Below are positions 18,591-28,597 of a stretch of DNA of 64,000 bases, piece after piece. Under the pieces are notes generated by a model. That model saw only the letters and a program-made list of their open reading frames with translations. It was not told where the DNA came from and did not search any database. This stretch comes from JACVRW01 sp963821275 (GTDB lineage: Bacteria; Actinomycetota; Thermoleophilia; Solirubrobacterales; Thermoleophilaceae). The translations under genes and the position numbers were made by a program. Location: NCBI GenBank assembly GCA_963821275.1, contig CAWGDF010000004.1:62001-126000 (forward strand). The letters run 5' to 3'. Positions within the stretch are counted from its first letter, which is position 1. The number at the start of each line of letters is the position of its first letter.

Positions 18591-19273
18591 CTGCCGTTAG
18601 CCTTACGGGGCGCCGGTTTCCGCTCTGCAGGCGGGTTCGAGGCGACTGGGGACGGCATTACCTCCGGGATTCGATGCCGTTTACCGGGAGTTTCCGGACT
18701 GAATCCGGACTCGCCATGCGATGACGGAGAGAGGCGGAGAGGAGCCGCGAGTCAAGCGAGACTGCCGCTCCAACAGGGCTGGATACCGCGACTTCTGCCT
18801 CCGAACACCGACCCCGCAGGAACTGGCCGCGGAGCCATCACACCCGCCTAACGCCGCCCACCGACCTCGACCGCGTCGAGGTCGACCCGACGCGCGCATA
18901 TAGCGGCCATATCCGGCCGCTCGCTCCCGGCGGCGACGAAACCGGCCTCACAGGAGGCGATCTGCGCTCCCCGCGCAAGCCGAAAAGTTGCCGTGCAACC
19001 CTTGAGTTTCATCCGTCGTCCCGAGCGAGCGTCCGATCAGGCCTGCGGGGGGCGCGCGCTTCCATGGGAAGGAGCAGCGCACCGGTCGATCGGCCTCATC
19101 CGTGCGCACCGCTCAGTTGCATGGAACGCGACACTTTTCGCGCCCTTGATCGGGACCGGGTCTGGCTCGTCTCCCTGGTCCCGGACCGCCGCTAACCACG
19201 GCTCATCCTGGGCGTGCTGGAGCCTTGCCGCGGGCAGACTCCGATGACCCACCTCGGGGTAGGGTGAGGTGCG
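18591..19273. other. Intergenic region without recognised gene
   Basis: Only short ORFs without domains are seen. The start of the region is debris next to the tRNA-like fragment. The last 100 nt should contain the promoter of the DUF2252 gene; no clear -35/-10 pair was recognised. Confidence 0.4.
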
Positions 19274-20719
19274 GTGAGCGAAGAAGCTTCGCAAAACGAT
19301 CACGCGCCCACCAAGCCTCCGCTCGTGGACACCGCCTCCCCAGAGGAGCGCGCAGCCGCCGGTAAGGCGGCGCGGGAGAAGGTTCCGCGCTCGAGCCACG
19401 GCGAATGGGAGCCGCCAGCGCGCCGGCGGGATCCGGTCAAGGTGCTCGAGGATCAGGCCAAGAGCCGTGTCCAGGAGCTGGTGCCGATCCGCTACGGGCG
19501 GATGCTCGTCTCGCCGTTCACGTTCTTTCGCGGCGCGGCGGCGATCATGGCGATGGACCTCGCGAAGACCCCCGAGTCCGGGCTGCGGGTCCAGGCATGC
19601 GGCGATGCCCACCTCTCGAACTTCGGCGTCTTCGCCGCCCCGGACCGCCGTCTGGTGTTGGACGTCAACGACTTCGACGAGACCCTTCCGGGGCCCTGGG
19701 AGTGGGACGTCAAGCGCCTTGCGGCGAGCTTTGCGATCGCCGGGCGCGACCGCGAGTTCACCCCGAAGGAGAGCCGCGCTGCGGTCCTCCGCACGGTCCG
19801 CTCCTACCGTGAGGCGATGCGCGAGTTCGCCGCGATGCGGAACCTCGACGTCTGGTACGCCCGCCTCGACGTCGACACCCTGCTCGCCGACCTGGCCAAG
19901 GTCGCCCCCGGCAAGGCGATGAAGGAGGCGAGGAAGGACGTCAAGAAGGCCGGCAAGAAGAACAGCCTCAGAGCGTTCGATCGCCTCGTTCGTGTGGTCG
20001 ATGGTGAGCCGCGGATCATCAGCGACCCGCCGCTGCTGGTTCCCGCGCGGGAGCTCGTCTCCGAGGATCAGGCCCAGGAGCTCGAGGAGCGGATGCTCGA
20101 GCTGCTCGGCCGTTACCGCGAGAGCCTCAAAGGAGACCGTCGCCGCCTGTTGGACAGCTACCGGTTCGTCGAAATGGCCCACAAGGTGGTCGGGGTCGGC
20201 AGTGTCGGGACCCGCGCTTGGGTGGTGCTGATGATGGGCCGCGACGGGCAGGATCCGCTCTTCCTGCAGGCCAAGGAGGCCGAGGCCTCGGTGCTCGAGC
20301 CCTACGTCGGCGAGAGCGAGTTCGGAAACCACGGCGAGCGGGTGGTCGAGGGCCAGTGGCTGATGCAGGCCTCGGGCGACATCCTCCTCGGCTGGCTCCC
20401 AGCCCCGGGCTTCGACGGCGGCAAACGAGACTTCTACGTCCGCCAGCTCTGGGACGGGAAGCGATCGGTCGAGATCGAGACCCTGCCGCCGGAGGGGCTG
20501 GCGATCTACGGTCGGGTCTGCGGCTGGACGCTTGCCCGAGCCCACGCGCGGTCCGGCGACCGGATCGCGATCGGGTCCTACCTCGGCAAGGGCAAGACCT
20601 TCGACCGGGCGATCGCCGAGTTCTCAGAGCGCTATGCGGACCAGAACGAGCTCGACTACCGCATGCTCGCGGACGCGGCCAAGTCGGGCCGCATCGAGAT
20701 TGAGACGGACCTCACCTAG
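19274..20719 (+). CDS. DUF2252 protein (kinase-like fold)
   Basis: 481 residues from GTG 19274. Family blocks: PIRYGRMLVSPFTFFRGAA, VQACGDAHLSNFGVFAAPDR, LVLDVNDFDETLPGPWEWDVKRL and the late LARAHARSGD. The GDAHLSNFG and DVNDFDE blocks resemble the catalytic loop and metal-binding region of aminoglycoside-phosphotransferase-like kinases, but the substrate is unknown. It stands alone on the plus strand. Confidence 0.88.
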   Translation: MSEEASQNDHAPTKPPLVDTASPEERAAAGKAAREKVPRSSHGEWEPPARRRDPVKVLEDQAKSRVQELVPIRYGRMLVSPFTFFRGAAAIMAMDLAKTPESGLRVQACGDAHLSNFGVFAAPDRRLVLDVNDFDETLPGPWEWDVKRLAASFAIAGRDREFTPKESRAAVLRTVRSYREAMREFAAMRNLDVWYARLDVDTLLADLAKVAPGKAMKEARKDVKKAGKKNSLRAFDRLVRVVDGEPRIISDPPLLVPARELVSEDQAQELEERMLELLGRYRESLKGDRRRLLDSYRFVEMAHKVVGVGSVGTRAWVVLMMGRDGQDPLFLQAKEAEASVLEPYVGESEFGNHGERVVEGQWLMQASGDILLGWLPAPGFDGGKRDFYVRQLWDGKRSVEIETLPPEGLAIYGRVCGWTLARAHARSGDRIAIGSYLGKGKTFDRAIAEFSERYADQNELDYRMLADAAKSGRIEIETDLT

Positions 20720-20744
20720 AGGACGTCAGCCCGAGGCCGCGGTC

Positions 20745-21232
20745 GCAGCACCGGGGACCAGTTGATCGCCGCCCAGCGAACTGCGCGTAGCCCTCGGCCG
20801 TGTCTGCGCCGGCCCCGCCCCGCACCACGGCCACGCGCCCGTCGGCTGAGGCCGAGCCGCCACCGCGCGGCAGGCGCACATCGGCCACAGCCGCCTCAGT
20901 GTCCAACACCCGTGCGCTGCGCTCGACCGCGCGCCGGAAGGGCGGGTCGTTGGCGGTGTGGCGGGGCGAGCTCACGACCACGGCCAGGCCATAGCTGCCA
21001 TGGCCGCCGAAGTGGCGGTCGATCAACTCCCGCGCGCGAACGGACTCCGAGCCGTCGGCCCCCCAACCACCGCCAGACAGCGCCTGCTCGGCCCGCGGCG
21101 CGAAGACGCGAGCGCAACGACCAGTACGGCCCACGAGAGGAAGACGAGCCGCCGGCGACGAGCCGCCCAAAGACCAAGGCGACCGAGCGGTCCGAGACGC
21201 CGGCGAACGGTCGAGGTGGGAGGGGTGGTCAT
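20745..21232 (-). pseudogene. MMPL-type RND transporter, N-terminal fragment
   Basis: From the ATG at 21232 the frame reads RRRLGPLGRLGLWAARRRR and FLSWAVLVVALA (first TM of an MMPL exporter). After a frameshift it continues in another frame with ARELIDRHFGGHGSYGLAVVVSS and GGSASADGRVAVVRGGAGADT, the start of the first periplasmic domain. Nothing after residue ~160 remains. An intact MMPL gene is at 43404. Confidence 0.7.
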
Positions 21233-21427
21233 GGCCGGCCACGCTACGGGGGCTTTCCTTCCCGAAACCTTCCTGGACCGAGTGGTGCTGAGGCGCGGGC
21301 GCGAGCACAATGGCCGAATCGGTCAACGGCGATTCGACCACTCCAATCGGATTCAGCTCGGGGCGGCTCGGATCAGCCACGCTCAAGCCAATGGGCGGTA
21401 GTCCCAGGACCGGGTTAGCGTTGACGT

Positions 21428-24400
21428 ATGGAATTCCGGGTCCTGGGTCCGCTGGAGGGGACCGGTGACGGCGGGGTGGTCTCGCTCGGGCCTCGAAAGC
21501 AGCGCGCCCTGCTGGCTCGCCTGCTGCTCGACGCCAACCGCACGGTGTCCGTCGAGCAGCTCTTGGACGACCTGTGGGGTGACGACCTGCCCGCTTCGGC
21601 GCCCAAGATGGTCCAGGTCTACGTTTCGCGCCTGCGCAAGCTGCTGCCCGCGGGGATGCTGCTCACCCGGCCGCCGGGGTACGCGCTCGAGCTGAACCCC
21701 GAGGCCATCGACCTGCATCGATTCGAGCGCCTGCAGGCCCAGGCGAGCACCGCAATCGCCGAGGGCGCGCCGGCCGAGGCGGCCCGCCTGCTACGCGAGG
21801 CGCTCGGGCTGTGGCGGGGGCCAGCGCTCGCCGAGTTCACCGAACCGTTCGCCGAGCACGAACGCGGGCGTCTCGAAGAGCTGCGCCTCGGATGCCTCGA
21901 GGAGCGAATCGACGTGGATCTCGCGCTGGGACGCCATGCCGATGTGGTGCCCGAGCTCGAGTCGCTGGTCAAACACGAGCCGTTGCGAGAGCGCCCGCGC
22001 GGCCAGTTGATGCTCGCGTTGTACCGCTCCGGACGGCAGGCGGACGCCCTGGCCGGATACCAGCAGTTCCGCCAGATGCTCGGGGATGAGCTTGGTATCG
22101 GCCCCTCGTCCCGGCTGCGCGAGCTGGAACGCTCGATTCTCATGCAAGGGCCTGAGCTCGAGCCGGCGTCACCGGGACCGGCGGCGGATGTCCCGCAGGG
22201 GCGCCTCCCGGGAAAGTCGGACAGCGCGCCCACCGGCCGGGCGGCGGAGCTGGAGCGGCTGCGGCGGGCGTTGGCGCGAGCGGTGCAAGGGGACCGGCGG
22301 GCGGTCTTCGTCACCGGAGAGCCCGGCGCAGGCAAGACCACGCTGGTCCGCGCGTTCCTCGAGGCGGTCGTCGCCAGCGAGGATCTCCTGGTCGCGCAGG
22401 GCCAATGCGTTGAGCACCGCGGCCCGCGGGAGCCATATCTTCCGGTGCTCGATGCACTCGGCCGGGCCGCCGAGGGGCCCTACGGCGACGCGCTCGTCGA
22501 GACGCTCGCCGCGCGCGCGCAGTCTTGGCTGGTCCAGCTGCCGTGGCTCATCGACTTCGATTACCTGGAGGCCGTCGAGCGCCGGGTTCGCGGCACGACC
22601 CGTGAACGGATGCTGCGCGAGGCGGTCGAGGCGCTGGAGGCACTCGCCGCACAGCGGCCGGTGCTGCTCGTGCTCGAGGATCTGCAGTGGACCGACGGGG
22701 CCACCCTCGGCCTGCTTTCGGCGCTCCTGAGGCGCAGCGGGCACGCTCGCATCCTGCTGCTGGCGACCTTGTCGCCGCCGGGCGTCTCGGCCGGCGAGGA
22801 CGGTGTGCGCTCGTTGGTGCATGAGCTTTGTTTGCGCGGCACAGCCGAGGAGATCGCGCTCGGACGGCTGGGCGTGAACGCCGTGGAAGAGGTGGTGGAA
22901 GCGCGCCTCGGCAGCGGGCTGCCTGCGGGGTTGGCCGAGCTCGTGCACGACCGCACCGCCGGAAACCCGCTGTTCGTGGGCCACCTGCTCGACCACTGGC
23001 TGGGCGAGAGCGCCATCGTCGAGGGCGCCGAGGGCGCTCGGCTGACCGTGCCGTTCGACCGCCTGGCGAGCGCCATCCCGGGCAGCCTGCGCGGCTCCAT
23101 CGAGGACACGGTCATGGCGCTGGACCGTCCGGACGCCGCGCTGTTGCGTGGCGCTGCGCTGGTCGGCCGCGAGTTCGCGGTAGCCACGGTCGCCGAGGCG
23201 CTGCAGCGCGCCCCGGACGAAGTGGCTGACCGCTGCGAAGCGCTCGCGCGCATGCGGACATTTCTCGAGCCGGCCGGCGAGACGCGCTGGCCGGACGAGA
23301 CGGTGTCGCCGGTCTACGCCTTCGTGCATGACCTCCACAGGGCCGTCCTCGCCGATCTCGTTCCCCCAAGCGACAGGGCCGAAATGCATCGCCGAATCGG
23401 CGCCCGCTTGCTGGAGGCCTACGGGCCGCGGGCCGGGGAATACGCCACCGAGCTCGCGCTCCACTTCGTCGCCGGTCGTGAGCCAGAGCGGGCTGTGCGT
23501 TTCCTCAAGCTGGCGGCGGACGGTGCGTTTGCCCGGCAGGCGTACCCGGAGGGGGTCAAACAGGTACGCGAGGCGCTGCGCGGAGTCGGCCTGCTGGAGC
23601 CCGGGCCGGGTCGCGTACGCGCCGAGGTGGAGCTGCTGTCGATGCTCGGGCAGGCGCTGGTGGCCACCGAGGGCTGGTCCTCCCCGGAGGCGAAGGAGTC
23701 GCTGGTCCGCGCCCGAGCCCTTGCCGAGCGCCTCCACGACAACGAGCCGCTGATAAACGTGCTGCTCGCGCTCGCCACCATCTACGAGGTCCGAGGTGAG
23801 TACGCGGCCGCCGCCGAGGTGATTGACCAGTGCCGGCGACGGACGCCCGTGGAGGACACCTCGCGCCACCTGCAAAGCAACGAGCTGCTGGCGTGCAGCC
23901 TCTTCCACCAGGGGTCGTTTGCTCGTGCGCTGGAGCACGCCGACGTCGGGGCGGCGCTCTTCTCCAGCGGGGATCCCAATCTCGGCGGCTACGACACTTT
24001 TCCCGCGACGCTCGGCGACAACGCGGGCGTGGCATGTCACGACTGGGCGGCACTGGCCACCTGGTACCTGGGCCGGCCCGACGAGGCACTCGAGCGTGCC
24101 CGCCGGGCGCTCGCCCTCGCCGAGGAGCCTGCGCGCGCCTACAGTCGAGCGACCGCCTGCGCACAGCTCGCGGTGGTCCACCAGTGCCGGCGCGAGCCAG
24201 ACGAGGTGCGCGGGTGGGCGCGCGCGACTATGGACGCGGCGGGCGATCGCGGCTACGCCTACCGTGTCGCGATGGGCCGTATCCTCGACGGCTGGGCGGT
24301 CGCCGTGCTCGGCGATCCGGGCCGAGGGGCCGAGGAGCTGGCGGGCGGCCTTCGTGCGTCGCGCAGCACCGGCGCACACATGGACGACCCGTACTACCTC

Positions 24401-24802
24401 GGTCTGCTGGCCGACAGCCACCTGCACGCCGGGGCGGTCGAAGCCGGGCTCTCGGCCGTCTCGGAGGCGCTCGAGATCGCGGCCCGCGAGCGACTGCTGT
24501 TCTTTGAGGCCGAGTTGCTCCGCCTGCGCGCGCTCCTGGTGCTCGCCCGTGATCCCGACGATGGCGCGGCCGAGGAACAGCTCGAGGCCGCGGTGGCGGT
24601 CGCGCGGCGCCAGGGCTCACCGAGCCTCGAACTGCGGGCCGCCCTGTCACTCGCGCGCATCAGGATGCGGCGCGGCCGGGCCGGACAGGTACGCGGCTTG
24701 ATCGCCCCGCTTCGCGAGCGCTTCACCGAGGGGCTCGACACGCCGGACCTTCGTGAAGCGGCCGCACTGCTGGACGACGACGCGCTCCCGATCGCGCCCT
24801 AG
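21428..24802 (+). CDS. SARP/BTAD regulator fused to an AAA ATPase and TPR region
   Basis: 1124 residues. Residues 1-95 are an OmpR-like winged helix (FRVLGPLE to GYALELN), about 96-245 the BTAD helical domain, and 297-305 the Walker A motif GEPGAGKTT, with a Walker B-like VLLVLEDLQWTDG near 415. The C-terminal half is TPR-like repeats. This is the AfsR/SARP-type architecture of ATP-dependent activators. First of three giant regulators within 13 kb (with 28598 and 31763). Its target is unknown. Confidence 0.9.
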   Translation: MEFRVLGPLEGTGDGGVVSLGPRKQRALLARLLLDANRTVSVEQLLDDLWGDDLPASAPKMVQVYVSRLRKLLPAGMLLTRPPGYALELNPEAIDLHRFERLQAQASTAIAEGAPAEAARLLREALGLWRGPALAEFTEPFAEHERGRLEELRLGCLEERIDVDLALGRHADVVPELESLVKHEPLRERPRGQLMLALYRSGRQADALAGYQQFRQMLGDELGIGPSSRLRELERSILMQGPELEPASPGPAADVPQGRLPGKSDSAPTGRAAELERLRRALARAVQGDRRAVFVTGEPGAGKTTLVRAFLEAVVASEDLLVAQGQCVEHRGPREPYLPVLDALGRAAEGPYGDALVETLAARAQSWLVQLPWLIDFDYLEAVERRVRGTTRERMLREAVEALEALAAQRPVLLVLEDLQWTDGATLGLLSALLRRSGHARILLLATLSPPGVSAGEDGVRSLVHELCLRGTAEEIALGRLGVNAVEEVVEARLGSGLPAGLAELVHDRTAGNPLFVGHLLDHWLGESAIVEGAEGARLTVPFDRLASAIPGSLRGSIEDTVMALDRPDAALLRGAALVGREFAVATVAEALQRAPDEVADRCEALARMRTFLEPAGETRWPDETVSPVYAFVHDLHRAVLADLVPPSDRAEMHRRIGARLLEAYGPRAGEYATELALHFVAGREPERAVRFLKLAADGAFARQAYPEGVKQVREALRGVGLLEPGPGRVRAEVELLSMLGQALVATEGWSSPEAKESLVRARALAERLHDNEPLINVLLALATIYEVRGEYAAAAEVIDQCRRRTPVEDTSRHLQSNELLACSLFHQGSFARALEHADVGAALFSSGDPNLGGYDTFPATLGDNAGVACHDWAALATWYLGRPDEALERARRALALAEEPARAYSRATACAQLAVVHQCRREPDEVRGWARATMDAAGDRGYAYRVAMGRILDGWAVAVLGDPGRGAEELAGGLRASRSTGAHMDDPYYLGLLADSHLHAGAVEAGLSAVSEALEIAARERLLFFEAELLRLRALLVLARDPDDGAAEEQLEAAVAVARRQGSPSLELRAALSLARIRMRRGRAGQVRGLIAPLRERFTEGLDTPDLREAAALLDDDALPIAP

Positions 24803-25106
24803 CTCGCCCTAGCTGTCGGGCGTCACCGCCCAGACCCGACGACATTGACGGCGACGTACCCCAGGGACGCCAGCGACGAGCCCCTGGACGGCGATGCCAG
24901 GCATGTGAGTGCCGATCCGCTTGACACTCGCCTGCGGCCGCAGGTTCACGCGGCCCCGCCGGGGCGGCTGGGCCCGTTTACCAATCGCCTACTCGTGGCC
25001 TACCGAATCAGGCTCCACTGACGAAGTCCGAGCGAAGGACTCGGGACTCGCGCACTTCGTGGCAGTCGCGCAGCGCGCACATCGCCGACCCAGCCAAAGG
25101 AGCACC
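24803..25106. other. Intergenic, no feature recognised
   Basis: 304 nt between the SARP regulator and the small gene at 25107. I see no domain, hairpin or repeat in it apart from the AAAGGAG ribosome-binding site at the end. Confidence 0.4.
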
Positions 25107-25415
25107 ATGTACCCCATCATTCGTCATGCCACCGAGGACGACCAGCCCGCCCTGCAGCGGCTCGCGGAACTGGACAGCCAGCGGCCGCTCCCCACGCCGG
25201 CGCTGATCGCAGAGATCCGCGGGTTGCCCGCCGCAGCGATGTCGCTCGCCGACGGGCGCATCATCGCCCACCCCTTCGAGCACACCGCCCACCTGCAGCA
25301 GCTGCTGCACTATCGGTTCGGCGCTCTGCAGGCGTACGCGCGTCAGCCGTCGCTTGCCAAGCGCATGCGCGAACGGGTGTCCCTCTCCCCGGTCGCCCGA
25401 CCGAGCGAAGCCTGA
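25107..25415 (+). CDS. Small protein, GNAT N-terminus-like
   Basis: 102 residues from the ATG at 25107, preceded by a strong AAAGGAG 5 nt upstream. The first ~50 residues (IIRHATEDDQPALQRLAEL, then GRIIAHPFEHTA) resemble the first strand, helix and second strand of a GNAT acetyltransferase, but the acetyl-CoA loop is missing. It is either a truncated acetyltransferase or an independent small family. Confidence 0.6.
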   Translation: MYPIIRHATEDDQPALQRLAELDSQRPLPTPALIAEIRGLPAAAMSLADGRIIAHPFEHTAHLQQLLHYRFGALQAYARQPSLAKRMRERVSLSPVARPSEA

Positions 25416-26297
25416 CGCCAACTCGGACGCAGCGTTCGCCCCTTCGCTGGCGCCGGACCCAGCGTAGGGGCGCGACGCGGCCGCGGATGCTCGCGCTGAC
25501 CGCGGCTCAGCCACCGGCTCAGGCGTCATCGGCCTCCGCAAGGCTCGGCCGATAGGCGTCCGTGACTTCGCTCAGCCGGGCTCGGCTGATAATCGTCGGC
25601 TGCTCCGGCACCGCGCCGCTGCCTCGGACGCCGTCCTGCGGAGAGCTCGCGTGGGAGCCATGGCTCGCCGGGGTCGCTGTGCGGGCCAGGGTCGGCCTCA
25701 CGGTATCCGGACTGAAATCGGACTGGTCCCCGAGGATCGGGATCTCTGGTAGCGCGCCGGCAGGCGTCCGTGCGCAAGAACGTGCCGTTTGCAGGAACAG
25801 CCGGCCAATGGCCGCAGCAGGCGGGACACTCGACCTTCTGTCGGCCTGCAGAAGGACTTCGGTTCGGCCGAACGAGAATTGGCCTGCAAACTGGGCGTTT
25901 TACATAAAGCCGCCGACGATCGGCGGACCGCGAGTCCGGAATCAGTCCGACCTGATGCAGAGGCACAAGGCGACTGCCGCAACGAAAAAACCTGCAAACG
26001 CAGGTCTTCTGAGAGCGGCTGATGGGAGCCGAAACCCACGACCTTCTGCTGGCAAGCAGAACCTGAGGCGACGCCGATTGGCCGGATCTTCCTGCAAATG
26101 AGCGCTTTCGTCGGCGCGCGGGGGCGGCTGAGGTCCCCGGTTTTCAACGTGAGATCCCGGGGGTTCGCGGACTGAAAGCGTACTGAGCGAAGGGGCGGAA
26201 CAGCCTGACCAGGGTGACGGTGCTTCGCGCGGCGACGCGAAGCACCCATGGAGCGGCCCAGGAGGGGCCGCCGGTGCCACCCTGCGACCTCAGGCAG
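25416..26297. other. Intergenic region with tRNA-like fragment
   Basis: No supported gene. It includes the tRNA-Gly-like fragment at 26015-26059 preceded by a short hairpin (CCTGC-AAAC-GCAGG at about 25991-26004). The ORFs here are low-complexity shadows. Confidence 0.5.
26015..26059 (-). other. tRNA-Gly(GCC)-like 3' fragment, second copy
   Basis: Shares CTGCTTGCC, AGAAGGTCGTGGGTT and CATCAGCCGC with the copy at 18546. The T-loop has been altered (TTTCGGC instead of TTCGAAT), so it cannot be a functional tRNA. Confidence 0.55.
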
Positions 26298-28251
26298 TCA
26301 CCCGGCCACTTCCTCGAGGCCCTCTGCGAGGATGAGTCGCGCGGCAGCCTCGACCAGTGCGAGGTGCGAGAAGGCCTGCGGGAAATTCCCCAGGTGTCTG
26401 CCGGTCTCGGCGTCGAACTCCTCCGCGTACAGCCCGAGCGGGGATGCGACCTTCACGAGGCGCTCCATCAGATGTCTTGCCCGCTGCGGCTCGCCGATGA
26501 TCGCCAGCGCCGATACGAGCCAGAAGGAGCAGATGAGGAAGCTCCCCTCCTTGCCCGACAGTCCGTCCTCGGTCTCCTCGGTGCGGTACCGCAGCACGTA
26601 GCCCTGCTCACTCAGCTCGTCTTCGACGGCCAGCACGGTGGCATGCAGTCGTGCGTCGTCGCCCGGCAGGAACCCGAAGATCGCCGCGAGCAGCGTGGCG
26701 GCGTCGAGCGCGTCGGTCTCGTAGTGCTGGCGCAACACCCCACGACTGTCGACCCCGTGCTCGAGGATGTCCGACTTGATCTCCGCGGCAGTCTCTGCCC
26801 AGCTGGCCGAGAGCGCAGCGTCTCCGCGAATGTTCGCGAGACGTGCTGCGCGGTCGAGCGCGACCCAGCACATGAGCTTCGATGAGACGTAGTGCCGCGG
26901 CTTGCCGCGCGCCTCCCAGATGCCCTGGTCCGGTTGACGCCACACCGCTGTCGCGCACTCTGCCTGCTCCTGCCCGAGCGGCCATAGGCGCCGCGGAATG
27001 CGCTGGCTCCGGCGGCTGTGGAGCAGGACGGAGTCGAGCGCCGCACCGAAGACGTCGTTCTGCCGCTGGTCGAAGGCACCGTTCCCGATGCGGACGGGGT
27101 ATGCGCCGTCATGACCGGACAGGTCCTCGCGCAGCGACTCGGTCAGATCCCGGCGACCGTCGATCCCGTACATGATCTGGAGGCCGCCGTCATCGTTGCG
27201 CTCGAGGTCGGCCATGTACTGCATGAACTCGTCGGCCTCCCAATCCAGGAGCAGGAAGTGAAGCGCGCGCAGGAGGAAGGTCGAGTCGCGGATCCAGCTA
27301 TAGCGGTAGTCCCAGTTCCGCTCGCCGCCCGGCGTCTCCGGCAGCGACGTGGTGAGCGCCGCGACCGCCGCACCCGTCGGCATGTACGTGAGGCCCTTGA
27401 TCGTGAGCGCCGACCGCTGGATCATCGGCCCAAACTCGTGGTCGGGAATCGCCGCGCGGGCGAGCCAGTCGCGCCAGAAGCGCGTCGTCGCCGCGAGCTG
27501 ATCGGCGGCCTCGTCGCCGCTGGTCGGGACAAGCGCTTCGTCGCTCCAGGCCAATGCGCAATAGACGGTCTCGCCGGCGCGCAGCACGTGGCGGGCCCGA
27601 GCCCGGCCGGCCTCGATGCCCAGCGAGCATGTCGGTCTGGAGCCGTAGTGCCTGCTCGCCGCCCTTGGCGTCGGCTCGATGCCGATCCGGGCTCAGCGTC
27701 CACTCGCCGGGATGGCGGCCATAGTCGAACCCGGGCTCGCACACGAGGTCGATCTCGACACTGCCGTCGATGCAGTGGGCGGTCCGCACGAGCGCGTGGT
27801 TCGCATCCTCGTCCGATGGCGGTCGGGTGTGGGGTGTGACCGTGTCCTCGCCGCGGCGCGGTCCCATCGTCAGCGCGTCGCGCACGACGACCCAGCCGGT
27901 CGGCGTCCTCCACGACGTCACCAGCGTGTTGGTCCCCGGCTCATAGATCCTGTCACTGGGAACGTTGATCCCGAATGGGCCGAACCTGAAGCCGCCCGCG
28001 CCGCGGTCGAGCAGGGCACCGAACACGCTCGGCGAGTCGAACCGGGGGACGCACAGCCAGTCGACCGTGCCGTCCGGGGCCACAAGCGCGCCCGTGTGGC
28101 AGTTGGACAGGAACCCGTAGTTGGCGATAGGGGTGAACGGGGACGGAGCTGCGGCGCTCTCCGGTGTCGCAGCGCTCTGCGGGACGGCAGCCTCGGTGCT
28201 GCCTCCGTCGGCGGAGCGTCTCGAGGCCCGCGCGTTCTCCGTGGTGCTCAT
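26298..28251 (-). pseudogene. Glycoside hydrolase family 15 protein (glucoamylase/trehalase type), one frameshift
   Basis: About 650 residues. The N-terminal sandwich begins IANYGFLSNCHTGALVAPDG and DWLCVPRFDSPSVFGALLD; the (alpha/alpha)6 barrel shows RNWDYRYSWIRDSTFLLRAL and LLAAIFGFLPGDD, ending GNFPQAFSHLAL. Actinobacterial relatives are trehalases or alpha-glucosidases in the cytoplasm. The frame shifts by one base near 27625: the expected LGIEAGRARARHVLRAGE is read out of phase. Start ATG 28251, 13 nt after the stop of the small gene at 28265, so the two are probably co-transcribed from the promoter at 28544. Confidence 0.82.
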
Positions 28252-28264
28252 CGCGCGTAACCCA

Positions 28265-28537
28265 TCACCACTGCGGCACCCGTTCGCCGTTCGCCAGCAC
28301 GTTGGCGTAGCTCCGAGCGGCGGCTTCCTCCCGGTCGATCGCCGCCGTGAATGCTGCGAAGCGGGCGGGCTTTTCGCCCGCGGTCGCGTCTGCCCACAAC
28401 GCGTACGCATCCGCGACGGCGGCAGCTTCCTCGCGCCAGGCCAGGTACAAATCGAGGATCTCGTCCCTCAGCCGCCTCAAGGATGCGCGCATAGCACTGC
28501 GGCCCCTGCCGTCTGAAGCCATCCACGGAGCTGCCAT
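28265..28537 (-). CDS. Small hypothetical helical protein
   Basis: 90 residues, mostly helical and rich in Ala, Glu and Arg (SLRRLRDEILDLYLAWREEA, then FAAFTAAIDREEAAARSY). No known domain. I chose the ATG at 28537 because it lies 39 nt from the GTGA of the promoter box P1 and coincides with its predicted transcription start. It is upstream of, and probably co-transcribed with, the GH15 gene. Confidence 0.65.
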   Translation of the reverse strand: MAAPWMASDGRGRSAMRASLRRLRDEILDLYLAWREEAAAVADAYALWADATAGEKPARFAAFTAAIDREEAAARSYANVLANGERVPQW

Positions 28538-28543
28538 GCGCGC

Positions 28544-28590
28544 ATCCTTCGTCACACCAGGGTGACCACGCATCACGCAGGTTGAGTGAT
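28544..28590 (-). promoter_or_regulatory. Stress-island promoter P1
   Basis: First of 17 copies. General form: ATCAY, 9 nt, GTGAYGACSGSTCACC, 11 nt, SANNNT (-10), start site 7 nt on. Here: ATCAC, then GTGAT, then TCACC, -10 AAGGAT (the only copy without S at -12). Predicted start of transcription at 28537, which is the ATG of the small gene. Confidence 0.75.
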
Positions 28591-28597
28591 TTTTGGT

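Noticed and set aside
18546..18620. Functional tRNA-Gly
   Set aside because: The 5' acceptor strand does not pair with CAGCCGC and the D-arm is irregular; treated as a remnant.
19037..20545. 502-codon minus-strand ORF
   Set aside because: Shadow of the DUF2252 gene.
22169..24427. 752-codon minus-strand ORF
   Set aside because: Shadow of the SARP regulator; no domain, biased composition.
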